Source of the DNA: Leishmania mexicana MHOM/GT/2001/U1103
Lineage: Eukaryota; Euglenozoa; Kinetoplastea; Trypanosomatida; Trypanosomatidae
DNA length: 64,000 bases
Direction: 5' to 3'
Assembly: GCF_000234665.1 (NCBI RefSeq)
Contig: NC_018327.1
Location: 1 to 64,000, forward strand
A program made the translations under genes and the position numbers. A model generated the notes under the pieces. The model searched no databases. It was not told where the DNA came from and worked only from the letters and a program-made list of their open reading frames with translations. Positions 30,801-40,476 of the stretch are shown here, one piece after another; within the stretch, counting starts at the first letter, position 1, and every line of letters starts with the position of its first letter.

Positions 30801-33800
30801 CTGAAAATGTACTTTGATGGGGTGGAGGTGGCTTGCAAAGGGTGCCGTTACCCCGCCGGAGGGCTGCAGACGGCTGCCGCCGTGGCCACATCCCTCCCGT
30901 CCCTGCTGAGCCGCGAGGTGGAAGTCACTATCGGATCCCCGCAAGACACCCCAAGCACCCAAGCAACCTTGCGTCTCATCAGTTTTCAGCTCTACGGGTG
31001 CGGTGCCTCACTGCGGCAGATTAGTTCCCTTTACGCAATGGGGCCCTATCCGTCTAGCCAAGTGTGGGACAGTGCAGGACAGCAGGTGTACGACCTGCAC
31101 GCACCGTGCCTCTGCGACGAGGTCGTGCGGACTGTGGAGGCGTCTCTGCAGAGCGCTTCACTGGAGTCGATGCTGCGGGAGGAGTGCGTGGTACTCTCCT
31201 TTCCTCCCACGATGGTCCTTGTGCAGGTGCACGCGTTTGCCATGGAGCAGATCGACACATCGTTTGGATACTTAAACAACAAGCAGTGGGCATTCCGAAA
31301 CCTCGCTGAGCCGGCCATGTCGGTGCTGTGCCTTCACGGGTACTACCGTCCTCCGCGCGACAGCCGCACCACCAGCGTTGACGCGCTTCTGTGTAACGGA
31401 GCCTTTTACGAGTGGATGCGGTGGATGCGGTGCGTCTCCGCTGGTGTGCTCGACGCAGAGCGAGAGAGGGACTCTGCGGCGGGGACAGACAATTCTGGTG
31501 CCTCGTCGGAGGGAACAGGAGCAGGCTTCGCAGCGGTGCAGCAGACGGCGTGCAGGATGCTGCGCGTGCTGAATCTAATCAAAAAGACGGACATGCTTCC
31601 GCTGAGCTGGCACCGGTTCATGGTGCAGTTTGCCGAACACGCCACCTGCCACCCGCCGCTATACCTGCATCACGCCACCGCCGTCAGACAACTCCTGCAG
31701 TTGTGCATGCAAACGATACGCTACCGCGACAAGGACGGACATGCCGTGGATGGGCAGCTGCTGTCGAACCTGGTGCCGCTGGAACGCATCTTTTTTAACT
31801 GGCGCCTGCTCTCAAATCTACCAGATGACTCCTGGATGGCGATTATGACGACGTTGCGGCAGTTGGTGTCGCCGTCGAACGCGTTGGCTGGGTTCAACAC
31901 AACACGCCTTCTCAGGGCGGACTTCGTCAACGGCTTTGTGTTCGGTCTTCTGCGGGAGTACGTGGCGTTCCCGCGGCTCGTGATGGCGGTGGAACTGGTG
32001 AAGTATGTGTTGCTCACCAGCCAGGCGACGGAGGAGCTGATGGAGCGAGTTTTGATGGCGGCAGTGCTCACCGTGTCAGGCCCGTGCCAAGACGGAGCGA
32101 GCAGCACGGTGGAGAGCCACCTGGGCAGCAAGTTGGCCACCACGTCGCGTGTGTACCTCGTGCTGGCGCGGAACATGCTTCTTCGCTGCCTCAACGAGGT
32201 GCTGGAGATGACGTTGAATGACGGCAACGGCGCCTTTCTCGCCACGTTCGTCTCGGTTGTGCCGGACTGGTGGTTCACGGCGATGCTCTCGGGCAGTTCC
32301 CATCCCGTCACCGCGATACTGACGCTGCGGCTCTTTGTGCTTTGCTCTCTGAACGCGAAGCCTTTCCGTGAAGCGTGCTCGGCGACAAAGGTGGAGTGCA
32401 TCTCGAGGGCGATGGAGCCGCACTGCCACCAACGTGAGCTGATGGACGTCCTCGTGCAGGGTTACATGGGCCACTTGTGGGCGCCGAGCTCGTCCCATGC
32501 AGGCTATAGCACAGCGGGATGGTGTGGCAAAACAGAACTGGAGGGGCTGCTGGTGCTTATCCTGCACCTTCTCAAGGCCCACTGCCAGCTGCTGCTGCGC
32601 GGCACCCCCGTGGCGTCGGAGGAAGTGACAGTTCGCGGTTACTTCAGTGCTGCAGCCGCTGAGGCCACCAGTGCTGTTGCAGGCAATACCTCACCATCAG
32701 CTGGCCGTTGGAGACGTGTTCGACTCGCACTTGCAGCGGTGCGCCGCCTGAAAAAAGTTGCCAGCGCAAAGAAGGGGGCGAAGGCTGGCGGTTCTGTGGC
32801 GTGCTCTGAGGCGTTTGCGCAGTACACCGCCCCTATCGACACTCTCAAGCGCTTGGTGTGCGAGGTGCTTGATTGGCTCACCCAGTCCTACCATCTCTCG
32901 AGAGCGCTCAGCAAGTCCCTCTACCAGAGCAACAACTCGGCCAACTTGTGTGATTTTCTCATGTGGCCGGTGCTCGTGGCGGTGTGCTCGAAGGAGCTGA
33001 TCGGTGCGCAGCCGAGGGCAAGCGTCGAGTTGCCGAGCAGAGCTCGTACGAAGGAAGACGACGACACGGCAGCGGCCAGCAGCGGGGCTTCTACCGACGT
33101 GGACGAGGAGGAAGAGGAGGAGCAATGGGAGGTGCTGCCAGACCCCACGACGTATGAGGCGCGCAGCTTCGGTTTGGACTCGATGGGCCCAGCGGAGGGA
33201 ATGGAGAAGATGTACGACGCGTGCATGATGTTCTTCCTCACGCATGCCGGGTCACGGGCGTCGAACACCAGCTTTCTCACCATTGCGGGAGGCCGCACGA
33301 CCATGAGCAAGTACGTGCTGTCTCTTCACCGCGCGCTGTCGGCAGAGGTCAAGGGCGCCGGCAACCATGCTGAGGACGCTCGAAAGGCGTTCCTCTGCTT
33401 TGTGTGGCTCAAGGCGTCGGAGCAGGCGGTTGGCGGCGCGTCCGACGGCAGCGCTGCGGCGGTGAAGCGCAACGCCATCGAGCTTGGCAAGTACATGCTG
33501 GACCGCCTTGTCAGCGGAGGCGCCGTTCCGCCGGCGGCGATCGCAGCCTTCTACCGATTTTTGCTGGCTAGGTTGGAGTGTGACGCCATCGTGGTGAAGA
33601 GTGTGCGCACGGCGCTGTTTGAGTGGTTCATGTACGTGACGAGTGCCTCCTTTTACAAGCTAGACGCTTCCAAGGTTGGTGTAGTTGTGGACATGGCCTA
33701 CAGCTGCGCTGACATGCTCCTCTCTTACCCGATGCCGGCGATGGAGCTGCTGAAGGTCGTCGTTGGCAGGCTGCTTCAGGTGACGGTGTGCCTGTGGAAC

Positions 33801-36800
33801 AGCATCGTCGACGACAGCCACCCCGCCATTCGAAAAATGGCAGTGGTGTGGAAGGCAGTGCTGTGCGCGAATGAAAAGAACACCTTTGTGGCCTCCCTCT
33901 TTGTGTGCGGTTCACCGGCGGTGGACACATTCCACGGCGGCTTCGATCTACTGCTGCCACCCATCGCGTCTCCAGAGGCGTTTACGATTTGGATGCGGCA
34001 GCACCGCGCCGAGGTTGCGCAGCTGCTTCAGTCTTATATTGGACTCTCGTACGCCTTCGTCATGGCAAACGGCGGCGAGCACCTGCGGCTGATCACGCGC
34101 CACACGACCTCCTCCCTCGCCGAGTGGGACCGGCGCCGACGTCATGTGGCAGCCATGGTGGCTGCGCACTGGCAGCTGTGGAAGGACACCTTTCTGACGG
34201 CTACCTTTGTCGACCCGGCACTTCTCGCGTGCACTGTGAGCCGGTACCCGTACTACTATGTTTTCAACGGCGGTGGCGCCGCTGTCGATGCCGAGGATGC
34301 TGTGTGCTGCGAGTGGTCGATGAATGACAACGGAACTGTTGGTCAAACTCGCCGCTACGTGACGGAGAACGTGGACGAGGTTGCCAGTGACCCGCTCAGC
34401 TTTTACATCCGCTACGCGCCGCCTGTATGCTTGCCTCTGCGGCGGCAGGAAGCGCAAAGTTCAGCGTTGATGCTGCGCCCCAACGCTCGCGCGGTGGTGG
34501 AAAAGGTGGCCGGCCATGGATCGAGCGGTTCGATTGTGTTTGTGAGCAACGCCTACCTTGTGCTGGGCACGGAGAGCTATATCAGCACCTGCATTCTTAC
34601 GCGGCAAGAGCTGCTTGTGGTTACCTGCAGCGTGGTCACGCCGGCAGGCGATTTTTTTGCGGAGCAGGTGCGAGTGCACACCGCCTCGCAGCATTCCCAC
34701 GCCAAGCCGTCTCTACTGCAGCAGGCCTTTCGGCTCTTCATTTCGGGACAAGGCAAAGGTAGCGGGAGTACATCGTCGCAGGCCGCCTTCCGCTACTCGC
34801 AGTACTACCGCCAGTTGCAAACCGAATCTGCGAAGGGAAGCAACGCACTGGTGTGGCGGTTCCCACTCGGCAGTATCACATCCGTACATCAGCGCCTCTT
34901 TCAGCACCTCTCGGCCGGGCTGGAGGTGGTGCTGGAGTCAGGCAAGTGCGTCTTTCTCGTACTATTGGATGACGAGCTGTCCTTCTCAAAGGCGACCCGT
35001 GACAGGCTCTTCGCATATTTCGACAGCGACACCGACCCTCTCATGTCCGGCATCGCTGCACACTCGATGAGCGAGAAGCTGGCAAAGTTGGGCATCTGGA
35101 CGCGGCGGTGGGTGCGGCGGGAGTGCAGCAACTACATGTACCTGCGCGTTTTAAACGACGCGGCGTCGCGGACGACGGCGAACCTAGGCCAGTATCCGGT
35201 GATGCCGTGGGTTCTGAGTCGATACACGGAAAGCACGCTCGACCTTGGGGATGCCAGCGCTTACCGCGATCTCACCAAGCCAGTAGGGGCGCTGGATGAG
35301 TTGAAGGCAAAACAGCTGCAGGCGCGCTACGCGGAGTGGATCGCTTGCGACCCAGTGGCGGACCAGCCGTACCACTACGGCACGCATTACAGCACCGCCG
35401 CTATTGTGCTGTACTACCTCATTCGCCTACAGCCGTTCACGTCTCGCGCCATTCGCTTCCAGGGCGGCAGGCTGGACATTGCCGACCGGCTGTTTCACAG
35501 CGTCGCAGAGGCGTGGGCAAACGGCAGTGGGCGCAGCAGGGGGGATGTCAAGGAGCTCATTCCCGAGTTCTTTCGCGTTTCCGATTTCCTGGAAAACCGT
35601 AACGATGTGTGCCTCGGCACCCGCAGCGACGGCGCTGCGCTGGGCGATGTTGTGCTGCCACCGTGGTGTGGTGGGAGCGCTGTGCGGTTTGTGTATATGA
35701 ATGCGCTGTCTCTCGAGAGCGAAACCGTGAGCCAACAGCTGCACCGGTGGATCGACCTTATCTTTGGCTGCAAGCAGGTCGGGCAAGGGGCCGTGGAGGC
35801 GATCAACGTGTTCAGTCCTCTGTCGTACAAGGAGGGAGTGGTTCGTGCTATAAACCACGCCGCCACGGAGGAGGAGCGCAAGTCGATTGTCGCTTCTGCC
35901 GACAACTTCGGCCAGACGCCGCTTCAGCTGTTCAGTAAAGACGGACACCCGGCCCGTAAAGATGCGCAGCGGGTGCGCACTACACAAGCGTGCATGTTGG
36001 AGGCCGTGACGGACATCATGTCACGACCGTGCTTGAGTGCGCAGGTCGTGGGAAAGACCGAAGGCGGCATCTCAACAGTTTTCGTTGCCGATGACACGCT
36101 TTTTCTATGCGACAGATTGAGTGCCGTTGGCTCGGCAAAGCCGCTGCTCCTCTTCACCTACGATCGAGACGTAGACAACATTGCCTGCACCGCGGCACGA
36201 GGGGACCGCGTGTTGGCGACGATACAGAAGGTGCGATCGTCGGGCAGCGGCTGCGTCCGTTGCCTGTGCGCCTCTGTGCGTGGCAGTGTCGTGTGCGTGG
36301 GCACAGACTCTGGAAAGGTGATCGTGTACAGTCGCGAGAGTTGTCGGCATCGCTTCTTCATTGTCGCCGTGCTGGACTCCACTATTGCTGCAGTGCTACT
36401 TGAGGGAGGCCCGGTGTCGAGTCTGCACCTCTTCGACGAAGGCAACTTGCTAGTGGCGTACGAGCGGGTGTCGGCGGTGTCTGGCTGGCATCTCTCTGCC
36501 TTATCCACCACCTTCACCTTCGCCGCGTCCTTTGCCACCCAAGCCGACAGCACTGCCGTGAAGGCCATTTCCACGGACAGCCACACGGGCCTGTACTACG
36601 CCGCCAAAGCAAACTCCCTTGTCATATTCTCTGCCTCTGGTGTGATGCTCACACAGCTGAAGATGGACGCACTCCTCATGTCGGCCGCTCCCGAGTACGC
36701 GGCGCGGATAGGCGACTCGTGCATCACAGCGCTGCTGTTCGCGAACTGCTCCTCCTTCGCGTTCACGAATCTGGTCCTCATGGGGCATTTCAACGGCACA

Positions 36801-37019
36801 GTTTCCCTGTGGTGCGTGGCGGCTTCCCAGACCATTACAGGCGAGACACCGTCTTCCGAGGCGCCGCTCTGGTCTTTCCGGTTTCTGCACCAGGTTGCCT
36901 TTGATGCCCCCATCACGTGCCTCGCGGCGTCTGCCGAGGAGCTCAGCTTTGTGGTGGGGCTCGCTAACCATACTGCACACTACATGTCGTTTCCCACATC
37001 GCAGCTCGACAGCCCATAG
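27891..37019 (+). CDS. Giant BEACH-domain protein (neurobeachin/LvsA type)
   Basis: The 3042-aa protein has a long helical N-terminal part, a concanavalin A-like lectin segment (about 854-1020, marked by YIHLGEG, AMWVYMD and RWVHVV), more helical repeats, an acidic linker (about 1723-1752), a PH-like domain (about 2197-2367), a BEACH domain (about 2410-2685, starting at YLRVLND and containing ELIPEFFR and WCGG) and C-terminal WD40 repeats (about 2711-3041). This order is the standard one for WDFY3, LvsA and neurobeachin. The family acts as scaffolds in membrane traffic, lysosome and contractile-vacuole function. The first ATG of the frame is at 27891; the 12 codons before it begin with GTG. 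The BEACH core lacks no obvious block. One of several trypanosomatid BEACH proteins, most are unstudied. Confidence 0.93.
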   Translation: MQPSGNSELQRLWLDARCTPPTATQHNDRVNAFLSVFVPTFTSRKSQAFRTLFGDGAALVGLLCRDFATLARRSTDEDATVVPTLATLETVRLFSQALRLLISDDALSNTEVGRLTSAYESLGNFNVVALALVLHDRLLHAVQTQERDTADWGAVAQTDARLLQLVSAVVSCRHKELTRRSMLEAILPERVSSVARTAVTYFSAPEEAGVEAAEASSSILHQQLPNVLDADTVVETLRVMEGALVSLQRRPSSSAAAVWSFNCFAYALENIIYAKQLIGFSPVESVNFDVITATVLNFDKEVGEDGMPALRRVVGSLRVLALAERPDVSSRHPSNTSLLGSSFFRILPATVGRMQQRIADSWGTAERRETSLGVHCAGAVESLARLFVLSTQTQVTELCGQQIFQLLLMRGVSAALLKFVLSICAESAPRFEASKLCSLMSFVGKLPCTGEVGDFLKAILDHLRCGRLSLPEQRLAVVGFFIDWCPKASTHAAMSLALGVVQACVHCLAQLAAAPRAGGLEAFAEHFSVLAKVVLGSKEAAESLISDNCCASLLQVMLASLELGQLHTAVLLRDAFVGLVMKTNLFCDVLLEQIASATDADAWTSMATPLLSTLVLLLHSCGRYNRASLPHNCIELCLSLMQDVESHSQRPPIDRHLLGCCLSLLLTLVNYSDVWELVERTVGTLPANGDHIQSMIDLCTGVLRSSESLAMAERYFTEPAESKERWSAPCFVHFGPFAVMEEPYIEMLYPVKLLVHMVDTMLTDQHADAASGMEATEYLMLHSGVTVPNSYVADFIARWDRFTWIRCVSNVHDPQLLPLFFTRATTLATVQKCQRVWLEALTESVATGKESLHYNDYIHLGEGGGAKGVVTSPGVVWPPLDAYTAAMWVYMDPVSSSGRHEGRVVLWQLEWDAMGRHVCLSLVAHIQRKCCLYRCDFDGEVTVVEMPALPEQRWVHVVTSHARGTMFASQLKMYFDGVEVACKGCRYPAGGLQTAAAVATSLPSLLSREVEVTIGSPQDTPSTQATLRLISFQLYGCGASLRQISSLYAMGPYPSSQVWDSAGQQVYDLHAPCLCDEVVRTVEASLQSASLESMLREECVVLSFPPTMVLVQVHAFAMEQIDTSFGYLNNKQWAFRNLAEPAMSVLCLHGYYRPPRDSRTTSVDALLCNGAFYEWMRWMRCVSAGVLDAERERDSAAGTDNSGASSEGTGAGFAAVQQTACRMLRVLNLIKKTDMLPLSWHRFMVQFAEHATCHPPLYLHHATAVRQLLQLCMQTIRYRDKDGHAVDGQLLSNLVPLERIFFNWRLLSNLPDDSWMAIMTTLRQLVSPSNALAGFNTTRLLRADFVNGFVFGLLREYVAFPRLVMAVELVKYVLLTSQATEELMERVLMAAVLTVSGPCQDGASSTVESHLGSKLATTSRVYLVLARNMLLRCLNEVLEMTLNDGNGAFLATFVSVVPDWWFTAMLSGSSHPVTAILTLRLFVLCSLNAKPFREACSATKVECISRAMEPHCHQRELMDVLVQGYMGHLWAPSSSHAGYSTAGWCGKTELEGLLVLILHLLKAHCQLLLRGTPVASEEVTVRGYFSAAAAEATSAVAGNTSPSAGRWRRVRLALAAVRRLKKVASAKKGAKAGGSVACSEAFAQYTAPIDTLKRLVCEVLDWLTQSYHLSRALSKSLYQSNNSANLCDFLMWPVLVAVCSKELIGAQPRASVELPSRARTKEDDDTAAASSGASTDVDEEEEEEQWEVLPDPTTYEARSFGLDSMGPAEGMEKMYDACMMFFLTHAGSRASNTSFLTIAGGRTTMSKYVLSLHRALSAEVKGAGNHAEDARKAFLCFVWLKASEQAVGGASDGSAAAVKRNAIELGKYMLDRLVSGGAVPPAAIAAFYRFLLARLECDAIVVKSVRTALFEWFMYVTSASFYKLDASKVGVVVDMAYSCADMLLSYPMPAMELLKVVVGRLLQVTVCLWNSIVDDSHPAIRKMAVVWKAVLCANEKNTFVASLFVCGSPAVDTFHGGFDLLLPPIASPEAFTIWMRQHRAEVAQLLQSYIGLSYAFVMANGGEHLRLITRHTTSSLAEWDRRRRHVAAMVAAHWQLWKDTFLTATFVDPALLACTVSRYPYYYVFNGGGAAVDAEDAVCCEWSMNDNGTVGQTRRYVTENVDEVASDPLSFYIRYAPPVCLPLRRQEAQSSALMLRPNARAVVEKVAGHGSSGSIVFVSNAYLVLGTESYISTCILTRQELLVVTCSVVTPAGDFFAEQVRVHTASQHSHAKPSLLQQAFRLFISGQGKGSGSTSSQAAFRYSQYYRQLQTESAKGSNALVWRFPLGSITSVHQRLFQHLSAGLEVVLESGKCVFLVLLDDELSFSKATRDRLFAYFDSDTDPLMSGIAAHSMSEKLAKLGIWTRRWVRRECSNYMYLRVLNDAASRTTANLGQYPVMPWVLSRYTESTLDLGDASAYRDLTKPVGALDELKAKQLQARYAEWIACDPVADQPYHYGTHYSTAAIVLYYLIRLQPFTSRAIRFQGGRLDIADRLFHSVAEAWANGSGRSRGDVKELIPEFFRVSDFLENRNDVCLGTRSDGAALGDVVLPPWCGGSAVRFVYMNALSLESETVSQQLHRWIDLIFGCKQVGQGAVEAINVFSPLSYKEGVVRAINHAATEEERKSIVASADNFGQTPLQLFSKDGHPARKDAQRVRTTQACMLEAVTDIMSRPCLSAQVVGKTEGGISTVFVADDTLFLCDRLSAVGSAKPLLLFTYDRDVDNIACTAARGDRVLATIQKVRSSGSGCVRCLCASVRGSVVCVGTDSGKVIVYSRESCRHRFFIVAVLDSTIAAVLLEGGPVSSLHLFDEGNLLVAYERVSAVSGWHLSALSTTFTFAASFATQADSTAVKAISTDSHTGLYYAAKANSLVIFSASGVMLTQLKMDALLMSAAPEYAARIGDSCITALLFANCSSFAFTNLVLMGHFNGTVSLWCVAASQTITGETPSSEAPLWSFRFLHQVAFDAPITCLAASAEELSFVVGLANHTAHYMSFPTSQLDSP

Positions 37020-37853
37020 CACTGACAACTTCAGTCACACGTATGCAACGAACTGAGGGACACATGTACACTAGGTCCCTGAGGGGACGCCTTTTCAGAA
37101 CAATTTCACCAGCGCGGAAGAGCTGGCCGCCTCCCTCCCCTACTATCTCTTCAGAACACGCGCTTCTGCTGCCCTCCAGGTCTCACAGGGTGCTATCCCC
37201 CGCAAGTCATTCTCCAATCGCCGCCCTTCGCAAGGGGTTCATGGGCGCTCACATCACTCTCTCCCTCGCTTCGAAACAGACGAGAAGCAACAAGCACCCG
37301 AACGCGATGGCCAGTCTATTCCTCCAGGACAAATCCATGACCTGGCGAGAGCAGACGCAGGGCCTGAACTAACAGCGTGCTGAACTGCTTGTAAAACTGC
37401 AAGCACCTCCCTCCCCACCCCCTTGCAGCAGTCGCGGGACGTGATGATTGCCGCAAGAACGATAGTGCATTTTCGCACAGCCCCTCTGTTGACTAGGATT
37501 CCGTCCACGTAAGTGGCTGACGAGTCTTAAGGATACGGCGACGCACCACGTACACGGCTTCCTTCACTCTTGGTATCTCACCGTTCACCACCCCGTCTCC
37601 GTCTTCCCTTCACTCACTCCATGACCTCCTTCAGCCTCCCTCCACAGACAAGGTACGGTATGCCCTCGGTATCCTTTAACCATTTCCACATGGTACCACT
37701 AGAAGTTGACTAAGCAGTGCATGTGCACAAGCCCGTTTCACAGGCTCAGACAGGCTCCCCAGTATTACCAACACCAGCGCTACACAAGCGCGACGTGCCT
37801 TTTCTGCGCATACTGAACAGCAACACTACCGTCATGGTTTCCTCCACTGGAAG
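37020..37853. other. Intergenic spacer with SIDER-like sequence
   Basis: No gene is seen. The stretch at about 37380-37530 is moderately GC-rich, unlike the low-complexity spacers, and resembles spacer repeats of Leishmania; it is listed separately. A short palindrome-free unique stretch leads into the tandem array at 37854. Confidence 0.5.
37130..37530. repeat. SIDER-like degenerate element (candidate)
   Basis: The segment contains GCAGTCGCGGGACGTGATGA near 37427 and CGTCCACGTAAGTGGCTGA near 37502, which I recall as typical of degenerate SIDER2-type repeats in Leishmania 3' UTRs. No alignment could be run. If right, it lies in the 3' UTR of the BEACH gene, where SIDER2 elements have been linked to mRNA instability. 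Confidence 0.4.
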
Positions 37854-38313
37854 GTGCTGGTGTGCGATGGGGTTCGAATGCGCTGGCCGAAACCGGTTTG
37901 CCCTAGCGTGGGAAACGCCCCAAAGATCCGCTGGTGGTGCTGGTGCTGGTGCGTGCGCGGCTGTGATTCTAATGAAACGTCTTTGCTACACGCGATGTGC
38001 GCTGCGGCGTGCGAGATGACCTTACTGTTTCCAATCTCCAACCAAGATCAATGAGCTGCGGCTGTTGCGCGCGCGCCGGGCTTCGCGTGCTTGGTGGCAC
38101 ACCGGGCTCTGCCCAGAAACGTGTCCGTGTATGTGTGTGTGTGTGTGTGTGTGCGGCGCATGATTACGACCAAGGACATCTGAGTCAAAACCACTGTCGG
38201 AACCCAACGACTGTCGATTGTGTCCCCCGTGTCTGAGCTGTCGCTGCGCGCGTTGCGCACTCCCCCGGCCCTGCTCCCCTCGTCTGCGAGCACCGCCTCG
38301 CTGCTGCGCGTGA

Positions 38314-38526
38314 ATGATGATGCGTGTATTCTGCAATGCGGACTTCGCTGACGAGGAGCAATACGACTACTATGACTATTGGCATCTGACGCTGTGGGCT
38401 GCGGCGTGCGTGATGTGCGTGTGCGTGATTGCTCGGCGACCTGCTGCGCTGCTGGCGCGCTGGCGAGGAAGGACCAAACGATCGTTCGCGGTGAAGCGGT
38501 GCCGCGCACGCGGGACAGTCCTGTGA
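38314..38526 (+). CDS. Small putative membrane ORF, array copy 1 (70 aa)
   Basis: The ORF starts with ATGATGATG and encodes an acidic, Tyr-rich head (residues about 10-22), a hydrophobic segment (about 24-42, rich in Ala, Cys, Val) and an Arg-rich tail. The tail is encoded by sequence at the array junction and differs from copy 3. A CT-rich stretch with AG near 38290 could give a splice site. No homologue is recognised. It may be a chance ORF carried by the repeat. Confidence 0.3.
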   Translation: MMMRVFCNADFADEEQYDYYDYWHLTLWAAACVMCVCVIARRPAALLARWRGRTKRSFAVKRCRARGTVL

Positions 38527-39013
38527 GAGATGGTGCCGCCTGGGGTGCGCTGTGCTGGTGTGCGATGGGGTTCGAATGCGCTGGCCGAAACCGGTTTGCC
38601 CTAGCGTGGGAAACGCCCCAAAGATCCGCTGGTGGTGCTGGTGCTGGTGCGTGCGCGGCTGTGATTCTAATGAAACGTCTTTGCTACACGCGATGTGCGC
38701 TGCGGCGTGCGAGATGACCTTACTGTTTCCAATCTCCAACCAAGATCAATGAGCTGCGGCTGTTGCGCGCGCGCCGGGCTTCGCGTGCTTGGTGGCACAC
38801 CGGGCTCTGCCCAGAAACGTGTCCGTGTATGTGTGTGTGTGTTTGTGTGTGTGCGGCGCATGATTACGACCAAGGACATCTGAGTCAAAACCACTGTCGG
38901 AACCCAACGACTGTCGATTGTGTCCCCCGTGTCTGAGCTGTCGCTGCGCGCGTTGCGCACTCCCCCGGCCCTGCTCCCCTCGTCTGCGAGCACCGCCTCG
39001 CTGCTGCGCGTGA

Positions 39014-39226
39014 ATGATGATGCGTGTATTCTGCAATGCGGACTTCGCTGACGAGGAGCAATACGACTACTATGACTATTGGCATCTGACGCTGTGGGCT
39101 GCGGCGTGCGTGATGTGCGTGTGCGTGATTGCTCGGCGACCTGCTGCGCTGCTGGCGCGCTGGCGAGGAAGGACCAAACGATCGTTCGCGGTGAAGCGGT
39201 GCCGCGCACGCGGGACAGTCCTGTGA
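39014..39226 (+). CDS. Small putative membrane ORF, array copy 2 (70 aa)
   Basis: Identical in sequence to the copy 1 ORF: three initial Met codons, an acidic Tyr-rich head, one hydrophobic segment and an Arg-rich junction-derived tail. The identity gives no evidence for or against selection. Its reality stands or falls with copies 1 and 3. Confidence 0.3.
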   Translation: MMMRVFCNADFADEEQYDYYDYWHLTLWAAACVMCVCVIARRPAALLARWRGRTKRSFAVKRCRARGTVL

Positions 39227-39711
39227 GAGATGGTGCCGCCTGGGGTGCGCTGTGCTGGTGTGCGATGGGGTTCGAATGCGCTGGCCGAAACCGGTTTGCC
39301 CTAGCGTGGGAAACGCCCCAAAGATCCGCTGGTGGTGCTGGTGCTGGTGCGTGCGCGGCTGTGATTCTAATGAAACGTCTTTGCTACACGCGATGTGCGC
39401 TGCGGCGTGCGAGATGACCTTACTGTTTCCAATCTCCAACCAAGATCAATGAGCTGCGGCTGTTGCGCGCGCGCCGGGCTTCGCGTGCTTGGTGGCACAC
39501 CGGGCTCTGCCCAGAAACGTGTCCGTGTATGTGTGTGTGTGTGTGTGTGTGCGGCGCATGATTACGACCAAGGACATCTGAGTCAAAACCACTGTCGGAA
39601 CCCAACGACTGTCGATTGCGTCCCCCGTGTCTGAGCTGTCGCTGCGCGCGTTGCGCACTCCCCCGGCCCTGCTCCCCTCGTCTGCGAGCACCGCCTCGCT
39701 GCTGCGCGTGA

Positions 39712-39852
39712 ATGATGATGCGTGTATTCTGCAATGCGGACTTCGCTGACGAGGAGCAATACGACTACTATGACTATTGGCATCTGACGCTGTGGGCTGC
39801 GGCATGCGTGCTCTGTGGCTATGTGGTGATACTCTGTTCTGTTAAAGGTTGA
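39712..39852 (+). CDS. Small putative membrane protein, array copy 3 (46 aa)
   Basis: This ORF shares its first 32 codons with copies 1 and 2, then runs beyond the end of the array into unique sequence. It encodes an acidic Tyr-rich head, then a continuous hydrophobic segment of about 20 residues (LTLWAAACVLCGYVVILCS) and a three-residue VKG tail before TGA. This looks like a complete small tail-anchored or single-pass protein, and the hydrophobic stretch is longer and cleaner than in the other copies. That makes copy 3 the best candidate for the original gene, with copies 1 and 2 truncated by the duplication. It is too short for family assignment and may still be chance. Confidence 0.35.
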   Translation: MMMRVFCNADFADEEQYDYYDYWHLTLWAAACVLCGYVVILCSVKG

Positions 39853-40476
39853 GAAAGGAAAAGCTTTCAATGTCTGAGGGAATGTGAAGACTGGTCGCCT
39901 TTTGGGGGAGAGCGGGGAAGTGTGTCCGCTCTTACTCTGGATTTGGGCTCTTCTCTTGTGGTCACATTAGCGGCAACTATGTTTTTCGGAAGTGGCGATG
40001 ACAGGGCGTTCGTCGAGTTGTGTCTGCCTCGATGGTAAAGCTCGCGTGCCGCATCTCCACGCCACCTCGAGTCGCGCATGCGCTTTCTCGAACGCGTTGA
40101 GGTGCTGGTCTGCTACCGCGGATGCGCATGCTGGTGCCCATTCTCTCTGTTACTGATGTCTACCGCATATCGTCCTGTACGCGTCCCCCGTCTTTCTTCG
40201 ATCCACCTGTTCACGGTGCCGATTTCGTTTTATGGATTTTGTATGCACGTGTTTTTGTGGTGGCAGGCGCGACGAGAGCGCGCTGCAAACTCTCATAGAG
40301 ACGAGGGAGGTCAGAGGACGCGCAGGGCCGTATTGTGTGCGGGCGCGGGCGCTTTGGGGGGACATTCTTCTGTATTCGCAAGGTGAGAACCTTAAGCACC
40401 TCTCCGTCGTCGGCAGCGCAGACGTACAGTACAACTTCTCATTAACAGAAAAGTAAGGAGTGGCAAGCGGGTGATC
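39853..40476. other. Intergenic spacer
   Basis: Unique sequence after the array. A pyrimidine-rich stretch (about 40144-40200) and later AGs could supply the splice site for the cyclophilin-like gene. No gene is seen. Confidence 0.6.

Larger units (their letters stand above)
37854..39809. repeat. Tandem array, about 0.7-kb unit, 2.8 copies
   Basis: Three head-to-tail copies start at 37854, 38552 and 39252, with spacings of 698 and 700 bases. The third copy is partial and stops near 39809. Copies are almost identical: the only differences I see are the length and one base of a GT run (about 38130, 38830, 39530) and a T-to-C change at about 39619. Each copy holds the 5' part of a small ORF that begins with three ATGs in a row. 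The near-identity means recent duplication or homogenisation, and true copy number may be higher than assembled. Confidence 0.95.

Noticed and set aside
38379..38717. 112-codon and 66-codon + strand frames and a 184-codon - strand frame repeated in the array
   Set aside because: They exist in each copy only because the copies are near-identical; they lack ATG starts or have low-complexity translations. The small ORF with three ATGs was preferred.
37020..39852. CRISPR-like or satellite array interpretation of the 0.7-kb repeats
   Set aside because: The units are long and continuous with no spacers, and there are fewer than three full copies; it is a plain tandem duplication.
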